Origin: Polynucleobacter antarcticus
GTDB lineage: Bacteria; Pseudomonadota; Gammaproteobacteria; Burkholderiales; Burkholderiaceae
NCBI RefSeq assembly: GCF_013307245.1
Contig: NZ_CP028941.1
Coordinates: forward strand, 1,674,001-1,738,000
Length of the DNA stretch: 64,000 nt
Direction: 5' to 3'
Shown here: positions 55,949-64,000 of the stretch, piece by piece
How positions within the stretch are numbered: position 1 is the stretch's first letter
Layout of the letters: each line of letters starts with the position of its first letter
Position numbers and translations under genes: made by a program
The notes under the pieces: generated by a model
Seen by the model: only the letters and a program-made list of their open reading frames with translations
What the model was told of the DNA's origin: nothing
Database searches by the model: none

Positions 55949-55961
55949 ACCAAAGAAAAAG

Positions 55962-56111
55962 CTATAGCGACTTAGTACGCTCTTTTGATTTTGCTAAGGC
56001 GTCTGCACTTCTCTGCTGAAAATCCACCATCGGGTGATGACCCATTTGATAACAGGGGCAATAGTTGCCTAAAATCCAACGTGCAACTTTAATACGAAGA
56101 GTTTTAATCAT
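55962..56111 (-). CDS. CxC microprotein heading the sen operon (49 residues)
   Basis: It reads MIKTLRIKVARWILGNYC and onward from the ATG at 56111, with AAGGA seven bases upstream; longer frames lack support. The block RWILG-x2-C-x-CYQMGHHPMVDF is shared with the protein at 42759-42914, while the tails differ. It ends 13 bases before senA on the same strand, so it should be cotranscribed. The basic amphipathic N-terminus and Cys/His cluster suggest metal, selenium or membrane contact (inference). Family unknown to me. Confidence 0.83.
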   Translation of the reverse strand: MIKTLRIKVARWILGNYCPCYQMGHHPMVDFQQRSADALAKSKERTKSL

Positions 56112-56250
56112 GATATGTTCCTTGTGATGAGTATCAAATCGAGATTGTTTACATCTCAAATTTTATTTGAGGATGAGGCTTTACAGTTAAATGAAGGGTC
56201 TATTTTGCAACGATTCAGCAAAAACTATTTAAATCCTTTAAATTAGATAA

Positions 56251-56895
56251 ATGTCAAAAATTACCTCACCAAAGCAAAAAGTACCCTTATTTCCTTTGGG
56301 CACCGTTCTTTTTCCGGGGGGTGTGATTGCCCTGAAGATTTTTGAGGCGCGCTATCTCGATATGATTAAGCGCTGTATGCGTGAAAAGACTGAATTCGGC
56401 GTGGTGAGCATCATTCAAAGTGCCGACCCTGAGCGTGAAGATGCGCCGGTGGTTTTTTCAAGTATTGGTACGCTGGCGCAGATTGAAGATTTTGATCCCA
56501 TTCAGCCCGCCCTCTACATGACCAGATCACTGGGAACCCAGCGCTTCAAGATTCTATCTACTCAGCAAGAGCCCGATGGATTATGGATGGGAGAAATTGA
56601 ACTACTAGAAAATGATCCCCTCATACCGATACCGCAAGAGCATCAAAGTATTAGCGCCCTCTTAGAAGAAATTATTGCCGTGATTAAAAACGAGGATCTG
56701 CTTGGGGATGCTCCTTTTAAGCAGCCCTATAAGATTGATGACTGCGGCTGGGTAGCCAATCGTCTTGCTGAACTGCTGCCCATTTCCCTGGAGCAAAAGA
56801 ATCACTTGCTAGGCCAAATCAATCCAAGAATACGACTCGATTTAATTACTGAGATCATAGAAGATGATGATTTAAGAAAGATCGTGATTCACTAA
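56251..56895 (+). CDS. LON peptidase substrate-binding domain protein
   Basis: A 214-residue protein of the stand-alone Lon N-terminal domain family (PF02190). It starts with VPLFPLGTVLFPGGVIALKIFEARYLDM and has FGVVSI and LGTQRFKIL. There is no ATPase or protease domain. Members may bind protein substrates; function unclear. Its promoter region is shared with the divergent sen operon. Confidence 0.92.
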   Translation: MSKITSPKQKVPLFPLGTVLFPGGVIALKIFEARYLDMIKRCMREKTEFGVVSIIQSADPEREDAPVVFSSIGTLAQIEDFDPIQPALYMTRSLGTQRFKILSTQQEPDGLWMGEIELLENDPLIPIPQEHQSISALLEEIIAVIKNEDLLGDAPFKQPYKIDDCGWVANRLAELLPISLEQKNHLLGQINPRIRLDLITEIIEDDDLRKIVIH

Positions 56896-57174
56896 ATGGA
56901 TTTCGATAACTTACTGGGTTTTATAGCGGCAAGTATGACTACTGCAGCCTTTATTCCACAAACCTACCACTCCATTATTACCAAAGATCTCTCGGGCATC
57001 TCATTAGGCATGTATTCTGCTTTTAGTATTGGTGTGATTCTCTGGATCATTTACGGCATACGTATCGATAGCAGCCCTATCATAGTAGCGAACATCATTA
57101 CCTTGGGACTATCTGCAACGATTTTGTATTTGAAAATTCAGCATATGCGCCAGACAAAAGAAACTCAGTACTAG
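56896..57174 (+). CDS. SemiSWEET-type sugar transporter
   Basis: A 92-residue protein with three membrane helices and one PQ-loop unit (AAFIPQTYHSIITKDLSGIS, then LWIIYGI). This is the half-size bacterial SWEET, which works as a homodimer for sugar transport. Its ATG directly follows the LON-domain stop (TAAATG), indicating coupling. Confidence 0.92.
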   Translation: MDFDNLLGFIAASMTTAAFIPQTYHSIITKDLSGISLGMYSAFSIGVILWIIYGIRIDSSPIIVANIITLGLSATILYLKIQHMRQTKETQY

Positions 57175-57193
57175 AAGAGTCCCCCTACAATCA

Positions 57194-57991
57194 ATGGCAG
57201 TATCATTGCTGGCAATGATTAGTAAAGACCTTATGAACACCCCCAAAATACCAAAAATTGTGATCGTGATCGGCAGTGCAAAAGATGCTATTCGCTACCA
57301 GTCCATCAGCAAGCAAGCACATACCCTGGTAACCATTAATAATGCCTGGCGCATTCGGGAAGATTGGGATTACCTAGTCTATCCAGAAGACTTCCCTGTG
57401 GAGAATGTACCCAAAGAGATTGCCGCAAATCAGCAATTGATTGTTGCGGAAGATTTTGTGCCCACACAAAATGCTTATGGTGGCTTTGTCTATGCAGGCG
57501 GCACTATGGCCTTTACGACAGCCTATTGGGTTTTAGGAAAACTCAAGCCTGATGTGATGGCCTTTATTGGCTGTGACATGGTCTATCCAGCGGATGGCAA
57601 GCAAACCCATTTTTACGGCTTTGGTGCACCAGACCCCCTCCGAGATGATGTGACATTGCAGTCTCTAGAGGCTAAATCACAGAGGCTACTAGTGCTTGCA
57701 GCGCAACAGAATTGTCTCTGCGTTAATCTGAGCGATCAACTCACTTCGAGATTAACATTTCCACGGGTATCCATTGCGCAATTAGAAGGTATCACTAATT
57801 TAGATGTTGAAGAGAAGCTCCATGCGGTACAAGTGCAGTTTGATGCCTCTCTAGTAAAGGGCGCATTAGATGCAGAAACTATACTGGGGCACTATATTGA
57901 ATCGGGGCGCTATTGGGAACACGTCGCTAGCTTGTCTCGCACCGAGCTGGCGAAGATAGATGCGTTGTGGATGGCTAGCCAAGTAAACTAA
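57194..57991 (+). CDS. Conserved hypothetical protein, unrecognised
   Basis: A 265-residue soluble-looking protein. It begins with a nucleotide-binding-like strand and turn (IVIVIGSAKDAIRY), then VTINNAWRIREDWDYLVYPED and FIGCDMVYP. The layout vaguely recalls MptE-like (DUF115) or sialyltransferase folds, but I cannot assign it. The start may be 57194, 57215 or 57233 (MNTPKIPK); none has a strong ribosome site. It follows SemiSWEET by 19 bases. Confidence 0.7.
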   Translation: MAVSLLAMISKDLMNTPKIPKIVIVIGSAKDAIRYQSISKQAHTLVTINNAWRIREDWDYLVYPEDFPVENVPKEIAANQQLIVAEDFVPTQNAYGGFVYAGGTMAFTTAYWVLGKLKPDVMAFIGCDMVYPADGKQTHFYGFGAPDPLRDDVTLQSLEAKSQRLLVLAAQQNCLCVNLSDQLTSRLTFPRVSIAQLEGITNLDVEEKLHAVQVQFDASLVKGALDAETILGHYIESGRYWEHVASLSRTELAKIDALWMASQVN

Positions 57992-58037
57992 AGTCAACTA
58001 AGGCAAACTTCAACAAACTTAAGCAAACTTAAGCAAT

Positions 58038-58072
58038 AAAAAATCCCCGCATGACTATGACGGGGATTTTTT
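58038..58072. terminator. Bidirectional intrinsic terminator
   Basis: A 12-base stem (A6-TCCCCG with its complement) and an 11-base loop with A and T flanks. It lies between the convergent hypothetical protein and nitroreductase genes. Confidence 0.9.
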
Positions 58073-58087
58073 ATGAAGCAGCGTACT

Positions 58088-58690
58088 TTAGAAATGGTTT
58101 TCTACTACCATTTCGGCTGAAGAAATAAAGCCAGGCTTTGGCCATGCAGGCTTAATACCTTTACCAATGACTAGCATGGCACCTACTGCATAGTCTTTAG
58201 GTAATTTGATAATTTTCGCAACTTTGTCAAAATCAAATCCCACCATTGGGCATGAGTCATAACCCATCGCTTTAGCAGAGAGCATCATGGTTTGCATCAA
58301 GATGCCGACTGAGCGCATCGCTTCATCACGCTGTAATTGCTCTTTGCCAGAATAAAATGGATTAATCCAAGGCACCAAAATGTCCTGCGCTTCTTTTGGC
58401 GCATTGGTCCAATATCGTTGCGGGTCTTTTTCCCAAGCCTTAATGTCGGCACACACTACAAATAGTAAGGAGCCCTCAGTCACCTGCGCCTGATCAAATG
58501 CCGCCTCACGCAATTGCGCTCTCAGAGCGGTATCTGTTACATTGACCAATCTCCAATGCTGAATATTGAATGAAGATGGGGCTTGCATTGCCAAATCAAT
58601 TAATTGATCTTGCTCTACTTTACTAATCTGATAAGTGGGGTCAAAGGCCTTAATGGCTCTTCTTTGGCGAATTGCTTCAAATGTATCCAT
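58088..58690 (-). CDS. Nitroreductase family protein
   Basis: A 200-residue FMN enzyme. MDTFEAIRQRRAIKAFDP and SSFNIQHWRLVNVTD are the FMN-binding marks; the middle has MGYDSCPMVGFDFDKV and the end AVGAMLVIGKG. It should reduce nitro compounds or quinones with NAD(P)H. It stands 73 bases downstream of the DsbA-family gene. Confidence 0.93.
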   Translation of the reverse strand: MDTFEAIRQRRAIKAFDPTYQISKVEQDQLIDLAMQAPSSFNIQHWRLVNVTDTALRAQLREAAFDQAQVTEGSLLFVVCADIKAWEKDPQRYWTNAPKEAQDILVPWINPFYSGKEQLQRDEAMRSVGILMQTMMLSAKAMGYDSCPMVGFDFDKVAKIIKLPKDYAVGAMLVIGKGIKPAWPKPGFISSAEMVVENHF

Positions 58691-58763
58691 GATGATGTCC
58701 TGTGTAAATAGAATTTGAGCTTAGCATACTGGTCTTCATTTTCTTAATAAAAGACTACGCTGC

Positions 58764-59432
58764 TCACTCAGACGGCGAAGCCTCACTCAGTGCCTGGGCA
58801 ATAGCTTCTTGATATACCTCTATAGGCTGAGCTCCAGAGATTAGATATTGATCATTCAGAATGACGGCAGGTACTGCACTAATACCTTCATCCGTATAGT
58901 GAGTCTCTAATAACTTGACTTCATTTTCGTAAAGCTTGCTATTGATGATCTCCAGTGCTTTAGCACGATCTAACTCACTTCTATCCACTGCACATAAGAG
59001 CGTTTCCGCCTCATCCATATTGCTAACATCTTCAAAGTAGGCACGTAAGAGTTCTCGCTTTAAGCGATATTGTGCAGCTGGACCGTACGCTTGTAATGCC
59101 CAATAAAGCAAACGATGGCAATTAAAAGTGTTGTACACCCGCTTGCGACCATCAGGATGAAATTCAAATCCCACTTCTTTTGCTTTAGCGCGAATGTTCG
59201 CTTGATTGGAGCTTACTTGCGCCTCACTCAGTCCATACTTTTGCGTTAAATGCTCCATCGCATCTTGTCCGCCGAGGGGCATGGTGGGGTTTAATTCAAA
59301 TGGCTGAAAATGTAACTCAATGGACTCTTTATCATTTATCGTCGCAATGGCTTGCGTTAAATTACCTAAGCCAACAGCACACCAGGGGCATGCCACATCG
59401 GAGACAAAATCAATTTTTAACTTAGTTTGCAT
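58764..59432 (-). CDS. DsbA family (FrnE-like) oxidoreductase
   Basis: A 222-residue thioredoxin-fold protein with DFVSDVACPWCAVGL (CPWC active site), a helical insertion, and cis-Pro region SAVPAVILNDQYLISGAQ. It has no signal peptide, so it acts in the cytoplasm, as FrnE types do. The ATG at 59432 is chosen because AGAGAAG precedes it and the domain begins there. Confidence 0.9.
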   Translation of the reverse strand: MQTKLKIDFVSDVACPWCAVGLGNLTQAIATINDKESIELHFQPFELNPTMPLGGQDAMEHLTQKYGLSEAQVSSNQANIRAKAKEVGFEFHPDGRKRVYNTFNCHRLLYWALQAYGPAAQYRLKRELLRAYFEDVSNMDEAETLLCAVDRSELDRAKALEIINSKLYENEVKLLETHYTDEGISAVPAVILNDQYLISGAQPIEVYQEAIAQALSEASPSE

Positions 59433-59597
59433 AGGATCTTCTCTTGACTGGGGATGGTGATAATGATTCATGAATCATAAAACAAATTTCTAGTGATGGG
59501 CTAGGCTTACCAACACCCCTACTTAAATCCTTAATGCAATAGCTATGGAGGCCTTTTACAGGTAATATCAAACAATCCTTTTAATAAGAAATAGCTC

Positions 59598-59960
59598 ATG
59601 AAAGCACTGATATTGTTTGGCCACGGTGCTCGCGATATACGTTGGCGAGAACCTTTTGATCGTCTCAAAGTGCTATGGACTGAGCAAAACCCCGGCACTC
59701 TAGTAGAACTCGCTTTTTTAGAAATGATGCAACCCTCACTAGAGGATGCGGTAGCCACATTAAGCCAACAAGGGGCTGATTCAATCATGATCGTGCCCGT
59801 TTTTTTTGGTCAAGGTGGTCATTTGCGCAATGACTTCCCTATTTTGTTAGACGCCTGTCAACAAAAATATCCTCAGATACAGTTAAGCGCAACGCCTGCT
59901 GTCGGAGAAGATGAGACTATCTTGCAAGCTATTGTTGAGTTTGGCATTAAAAGGCTCTAG
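59598..59960 (+). CDS. cbiX: Sirohydrochlorin chelatase (CbiX/SirB family)
   Basis: A 120-residue protein of the short CbiX type. MKALILFGHGARDIRWREPF contains the metal-binding His, and FFGQGGHLRNDFP the second. It inserts Fe or Co into sirohydrochlorin. Its 3' end overlaps the cobA 3' end by 78 bases on the opposite strand. Confidence 0.9.
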   Translation: MKALILFGHGARDIRWREPFDRLKVLWTEQNPGTLVELAFLEMMQPSLEDAVATLSQQGADSIMIVPVFFGQGGHLRNDFPILLDACQQKYPQIQLSATPAVGEDETILQAIVEFGIKRL

Positions 59961-60734
59961 GCAGTCTTCCATCTGATGGGATAACTTGAGAGCCTGTCCA
60001 ATCATAATCAGTGCCGGCGAACTACTATCAAACCATGCATCTGCTTTTCCTAGTGCTAGTTCACCTAGAGTACTAGACCAATGCCTCTCCCTAGAGGTGC
60101 TCACTGCCTCCAAAATATGTACTGTTGTATCCGCTCTGTGCTGCGGCACGTTTGTAGCCAATAGTTGACTAGCAATCTTCACGGCATCTTTGCGACCCAT
60201 GTAATAGACCAAGGTATCAGCGGATGGTTGACTTATGGGCTGACCTAGCAACACATTGTCATCCCCTTGTGCCATCGTCACAAACGCGACACTCCTGCTA
60301 ACGCCACGCAATGTAAGTGATTGGCCAATAGCGGCTGCACCCGCTAAAGCTGCGGTAATACCGGGTACTACCTCGACTTTGATACCCGCATTTCTTAGGG
60401 CTTGCAGCTCTTCATCTGCTCTACCAAAAAGCATAGGGTCACCGCCCTTTAAACGCACAATCACTGCATATTGTTTAGCTGCATCCACCAATCTTTTGTT
60501 AATAAATTGCTGTACCGAAGAAAGTTTACCGCAGCGTTTACCTACAGGAATTAACTTGGCCTGACTACATATCTCCAACATCTCTGGTTCCACTAGGGCA
60601 TCGTAAAACACAATGTCTGCTTGCTCTAAGAGTCTGGCGCCGCGAACGGAAATCAGATCTGCCGCACCGGGCCCAGCGCCAACAAGATAGACTGTACCTA
60701 AAAGGGGGGGATGAGTTAATTTTCTAGTCATCAT
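59883..60734 (-). CDS. cobA: Uroporphyrinogen-III C-methyltransferase
   Basis: A 283-residue SAM enzyme that makes precorrin-2 for sirohaem. Visible: VYLVGAGPGAADLISVRGARLL, IVRLKGGDPMLFGRADEE and VVPGITAALAGAA. The last 25 or so residues (after PALIMIGQALK) lie over cbiX and look less conserved. It is the last gene of a run with DUF934 and the reductase. Confidence 0.93.
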   Translation of the reverse strand: MMTRKLTHPPLLGTVYLVGAGPGAADLISVRGARLLEQADIVFYDALVEPEMLEICSQAKLIPVGKRCGKLSSVQQFINKRLVDAAKQYAVIVRLKGGDPMLFGRADEELQALRNAGIKVEVVPGITAALAGAAAIGQSLTLRGVSRSVAFVTMAQGDDNVLLGQPISQPSADTLVYYMGRKDAVKIASQLLATNVPQHRADTTVHILEAVSTSRERHWSSTLGELALGKADAWFDSSSPALIMIGQALKLSHQMEDCLEPFNAKLNNSLQDSLIFSDSRRCA

Positions 60735-60746
60735 ATTTTTATTAAC

Positions 60747-61316
60747 TTAAGCATAAGATGCGAGAAGCGTCCGCTTACTGCGCCAGCTATTCTGGGTAGT
60801 CACTGAAAATAAATCAAATTGCCTAAGAGCAGTCTCGATATCTTGATCTGATCGCAAGTCAAAAGCATCCAAGCCAACGCGAGCCCCTTGTAAGAGTTGA
60901 TCAATCAAGACATCACCAATAGCTCTGATCTCTCCATGCCAAGTAAAACGATCTCGCAATAATGCCGCCGTGCTAAAGCTTCTACCATCTCTAAAAATAG
61001 GAAAATGTACTGCTACAACTGACCAGAGCGATTTACTAACTTGGATCATGTCAGCATGCTGCAAGACATCATCATCTGCAGCAAACCAAACACCGATCTG
61101 CCCTTGTTGAGCACGGCTCATGAGCTCAGTGTCCTCAGGGTGTGAATCACTATGAATGCACCACCAAGAAAATGGTACTAGCGTTTTCTGAGCACCCCAT
61201 TCTGGATTGGTCCAAGTACCGCCCTTTTGTTCACCATACCAAATATGCCAATCATTTGACACTAGCGTAGGTATTCCCTCTTTTGGGAATACCAGGATTT
61301 GATCCTTTTTACTCAT
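60747..61316 (-). CDS. DUF934 family protein linked to sulfite reductase
   Basis: A 189-residue protein. The DUF934 core is IGVWFAADDDVLQHAD, VVAVHFPIFRDGRSFSTAALLRD and IRAIGDVLIDQLLQGARVG. Members regularly follow single-subunit nitrite/sulfite reductase genes and may assist them. Its start overlaps the reductase stop by four bases (ATGA). Confidence 0.92.
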   Translation of the reverse strand: MSKKDQILVFPKEGIPTLVSNDWHIWYGEQKGGTWTNPEWGAQKTLVPFSWWCIHSDSHPEDTELMSRAQQGQIGVWFAADDDVLQHADMIQVSKSLWSVVAVHFPIFRDGRSFSTAALLRDRFTWHGEIRAIGDVLIDQLLQGARVGLDAFDLRSDQDIETALRQFDLFSVTTQNSWRSKRTLLASYA

Positions 61317-63043
61317 GAGATACCCTCAAGTAAAGAAGTAGCCTTGGCATGATCTTTTTTCTTACTGTTTTTATAGGCTGCATCTTTAAAAGGACTTATC
61401 CCCATGCGACGATAGGCTTGAATAAAAGATTCTCCATCGATTCGTTTTTCAACATAAGTATTGATGATCTTTGTGATGACATTGGGAATCTCACTTGCAT
61501 CAAAGGATGGGCCAATTACTTTACCAATCGCAGCATGATGACCTTGTTCACCACCCAGAGTAATTTGATACCACTCTTCACCATCTTTATCCACTCCAAG
61601 CACCCCAATATTGCCAACATGATGATGTCCACAAGAGTTTATACAACCTGAGATATTTAAAGAAATGTCACCCAAGTCAAATAAGTAATCTAGATTATCG
61701 AATCGCTCCTGAATTGCTTTAGCAATAGGAAGTGATTTAGCGTTTGCAAGAGAGCAAAAATCGCCGCCAGGGCAGGCAATAATATCGGTTAGTAAGCCAA
61801 TATTGGGGAGCGCTACATATTGTTTTTTTGCAGCCTGCCATAAAGAAAATAATTGGCCCTGCTCCACATCCGCGAGGACTAAATTTTGCTCATGCGTAAC
61901 ACGCAACTCACCAAAACTATATCGATCTGCTAAATCGGCAATCGCCAACATCTGCGCAGTTGTTGCATCCCCCGGTGCCACTGTCCCATGAGGCTTCAGA
62001 GACAGCACTACGCTGACATAACCTGGCACTTGGTGTGGCTTGGTGTTGCGATCAAGCCAGCGAGCAAATGTAAGCTTTTCTGCTTCCGGTGCGATAGCCA
62101 TTAATTTTGTACTGTTGAAATGTGACAACACTTTATAAGTCGGCTTTGTAAAGTGCTGAGCAACCCGTTGCCATTCAGCTTGACTAAAGTCATCGTCACC
62201 ATTTTTAATGTGAGTCCACTCACCTTCTACTTGGCGCGCAAACTCTTCCGGCCCTAAAGCTTTGACTAGTATTTTGATCCGAGCTTTATACAGATTATCA
62301 CGACGGCCAAAGCGGTTGTATACCCTTAGCAGCGCGGTCAAATAACTGGGTAAGACTTGCCATGGTAAGGCTGACTTGATCAATGATCCTAATATGGGTG
62401 TGCGGCCCATACCTCCGCCAGCATACAAATCAGCAATTAGCCCTCCCGTACTATTTTTCTTTAACTCAATACCTACGTCATGACAAAGGAGCACAGTACG
62501 ATCTTCTTTAGCACCATTAATTGCAAACTTGAACTTACGTGGCAAGTGTGCAAACTCTGGATGTAATGTTGACCATTGACGCAGTAGCTCACAAATGGGG
62601 CGAGGATCAATATATTCATCGCTAGCAACACCAGCAAAGGCATCGCTCGTAATATTACGAATACAGTTACCCGATGTTTGAATAGCATGCATTTCAACTT
62701 TGGCCAGCTCTGCAAGAATTTCTGGGGTGTCCTCTAAGGTAACCCAGTTAAATTGAATATTTTGGCGTGTTGTAAAGTGCCCATAACCTCGATCATACTT
62801 TTCAGCAATCATGGCTAATTGCCTCAATTGCTGAGAGCTCAGCAAGCCATACGGTATAGCTACACGCAACATATAGGCGTGGCGCTGAAGGTAAAGGCCG
62901 TTTTGCAGCCTCAAGGGCTTAAATTCATCCTCCGCTAAGTCGCCACTCAGACGCCTTGCCACCTGATCTCTAAATTGAGAAACCCGCTGGTCCACCAGGG
63001 TTTGGTCAATCTTGTCATATTTATACATAACGAGGATTGTCAT
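61313..63043 (-). CDS. Nitrite/sulfite reductase (sirohaem, [4Fe-4S])
   Basis: A 576-residue single-chain reductase with two half-repeats. Cluster ligands are CPGGDFCSLANAKS and LNISGCINSCGHHHVGNIG; sirohaem contacts include TTRQNIQFNW and SGNCIRNITSD. With cobA and cbiX nearby supplying sirohaem, assimilatory sulfite reduction is more likely than nitrite. The start may be 63043 or the ATG five codons later (MYKYDKIDQTLV), which matches the usual family start. Confidence 0.93.
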   Translation of the reverse strand: MTILVMYKYDKIDQTLVDQRVSQFRDQVARRLSGDLAEDEFKPLRLQNGLYLQRHAYMLRVAIPYGLLSSQQLRQLAMIAEKYDRGYGHFTTRQNIQFNWVTLEDTPEILAELAKVEMHAIQTSGNCIRNITSDAFAGVASDEYIDPRPICELLRQWSTLHPEFAHLPRKFKFAINGAKEDRTVLLCHDVGIELKKNSTGGLIADLYAGGGMGRTPILGSLIKSALPWQVLPSYLTALLRVYNRFGRRDNLYKARIKILVKALGPEEFARQVEGEWTHIKNGDDDFSQAEWQRVAQHFTKPTYKVLSHFNSTKLMAIAPEAEKLTFARWLDRNTKPHQVPGYVSVVLSLKPHGTVAPGDATTAQMLAIADLADRYSFGELRVTHEQNLVLADVEQGQLFSLWQAAKKQYVALPNIGLLTDIIACPGGDFCSLANAKSLPIAKAIQERFDNLDYLFDLGDISLNISGCINSCGHHHVGNIGVLGVDKDGEEWYQITLGGEQGHHAAIGKVIGPSFDASEIPNVITKIINTYVEKRIDGESFIQAYRRMGISPFKDAAYKNSKKKDHAKATSLLEGIS

Positions 63044-63210
63044 GTGCCGTCTTTATTTCAACAAATACTGAATAATCAGCTTGATATAACTAAATTGATA
63101 TATAGAACTAGGGGGCCTTTTCATTAGCCTAAGAACACCTATAGCCAGAACCTAGTATTCCGCCATGGAATAGTGTAAAAATGAACTTTTATGGCATAAA
63201 AAATCTATTT

Positions 63211-64000
63211 ATGGATCGCATACAGGGCATTGCTTTATTTATCCGCGTAGTGGAAACCGGCTCTTTTAGTAAAGCTGCTGAGGATTTAGGGGTGACGCAA
63301 CCGACAGCAACGAAGTTTGTTGCTAGCACTGAAAAGCGTTTGGGTGTGCTCTTACTGCATCGCAGTACGCGCGGTGTCACCACGACTGAAATTGGCAGGC
63401 TGTACTATGAAAAGTGCAAAGTCATCGCAAAAGAAATTGAAGAGGCCGATGATTTAGCCACCCTATCGCAATCCAAAGTCAGGGGTAGACTCACAATCAG
63501 CGCATCGGTTGCTTTTGGAAGACGCGTGCTGACACCGACCATCCTAGATTTCATGTCCCATCATCCTGAGCTTGAGGTGAACCTCAATATGGATGATCGC
63601 TACATCAATCTCATTGAACAAGGCGTGGATCTTGCCATTCGGATGAGGCGCTTACCGGACTCCTCCCTAGGTTCTCGACTCTTAGGCTCCAATCCCTGGA
63701 TGCTCGTGGCCAGTCCTACTTATATCAAGACTCATGCAGCACCCAATACGCCTGAGGATATTCGCGATCACCAAGCCTTAGTGTATTCAACAGTGCAAGG
63801 CGATCATCGTTGGAGCTTTACCAATCAGAGTGGACAAGCTAAAAATATTGAAGTCCAAGGGCCGTTTGCTTCTAATAATTTATCCTCTATCTTAGCGGCT
63901 GCAAGAGCAGGTATGGGAATAGCTGTACTACCTTGCTATGTGGCGCATCAATCCATCAACGATGGGATACTCGCGCCCATTATGGAAGACTGGTCTATTC
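63211..64000 (+). CDS. LysR family transcriptional regulator (C-terminus beyond the window)
   Basis: An open frame runs off the window end. From ATG 63211 it reads MDRIQGIALFIRVVETGSFSKAAEDL and TQPTATKFVA, a LysR helix-turn-helix, followed by the effector domain (GRLTISASVAFGRRVLTP, DLAIRMRRLPDSSLGSR). About 263 residues are visible. An in-frame ATG at 63181 is possible but gives an unusual lead. It diverges from the nitrite/sulfite reductase operon and may regulate it, although the sequence looks more like the CrgA/AaeR type than CysB. Confidence 0.9.
   Translation, partial: MDRIQGIALFIRVVETGSFSKAAEDLGVTQPTATKFVASTEKRLGVLLLHRSTRGVTTTEIGRLYYEKCKVIAKEIEEADDLATLSQSKVRGRLTISASVAFGRRVLTPTILDFMSHHPELEVNLNMDDRYINLIEQGVDLAIRMRRLPDSSLGSRLLGSNPWMLVASPTYIKTHAAPNTPEDIRDHQALVYSTVQGDHRWSFTNQSGQAKNIEVQGPFASNNLSSILAAARAGMGIAVLPCYVAHQSINDGILAPIMEDWSI

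Noticed and set aside
58003..58033. Tandem CAAACTTAAG repeats before the terminator at 58038
   Set aside because: Only two exact 10-base copies with degenerate flanks; looks like simple-sequence drift after the stop codon.
63081..63102. Direct repeat TTGATATA ahead of the reductase and LysR genes
   Set aside because: Two 8-base AT-rich copies 14 bases apart do not fit a clear LysR T-N11-A site, so the support is too weak.
1..64000. Mobile elements, CRISPR arrays, tRNA and rRNA genes, riboswitches
   Set aside because: I looked for transposases, integrases, regularly spaced repeats, tRNA-like folds and conserved riboswitch cores and found none I could support.

Overview
The window looks like chromosome of a Polynucleobacter-type betaproteobacterium (Burkholderiaceae). 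This rests on gene content and order (an FNR-linked ccoNOQPGH cluster, a complete ccmABCDEFGHI run, TAXI-TRAP transport, DUF934 beside a one-gene nitrite/sulfite reductase), a moderate, slightly AT-leaning composition and tight packing. The genus is an inference, as no rRNA or marker gene is present. I saw no tRNA, rRNA, IS element, prophage or CRISPR array.

Layout. 1-5.5 kb: a TAXI-TRAP receptor (cut by the window start) and its fused permease, a convergent enolase-superfamily acid-sugar dehydratase, and a secreted M23 peptidase. 5.5-18 kb: stress protein, DUF2177, then the cbb3 oxidase module (a DsbD_2-type membrane protein, fnr, a small membrane protein, ccoH, ccoG, ccoP, ccoQ, ccoO, ccoN, ccoS, ccoI) with a perfect FNR site and ideally spaced -10 element ahead of ccoN, followed by an MFS carrier and a 2OG-Fe oxygenase. 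18-26 kb: an SDR enzyme and the cytochrome c maturation operon ccmA-I, in which ccmG carries a one-base homopolymer frameshift. 26-28.3 kb: a signal-less solute-binding-type protein, a quinone oxidoreductase and DUF2452. 28.3-39.1 kb: a light and photo-oxidative damage island with an FeS-type bacterial cryptochrome/photolyase, a DASH-type photolyase, DUF3833, a chalcone-isomerase-like protein (also frameshifted), DCC, TIGR03643, DUF2256, DUF2237, SDR, a histone-deacetylase-like hydrolase, two outer-membrane barrels, a K+ channel and a double ChrR-like cupin.

39.2-45.2 kb: an RNB ribonuclease, a TPR protein, two cysteine-free Rrf2 regulators that share an unusual C-terminal motif, an MpaB-type oxygenase and several small proteins, two of them too short to be found easily. 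45.3-56.1 kb is the most interesting part. AlkB, a renalase-like FAD enzyme and a DnaQ/GIY-YIG nuclease lead into senB. Convergent to it is one long minus-strand operon: microprotein, senA, selD, phnD, phnC, phnE, phnE, egtD. This is a selenoneine locus with a complete phosphonate-type ABC importer between selD and egtD, headed by a 49-residue CxC protein that has a paralogue 13 kb away. 56.2-64 kb: LON-domain protein, SemiSWEET, an unknown protein, nitroreductase, a DsbA-family protein, then siroheme and sulfite assimilation (cbiX, cobA, DUF934, nitrite/sulfite reductase) and a LysR regulator cut by the window end.

Together the genes fit an aerobic to microaerobic freshwater heterotroph: high-affinity respiration under FNR control with its haem-attachment machinery, strong defence against light and alkylation damage, and antioxidant production through selenoneine.
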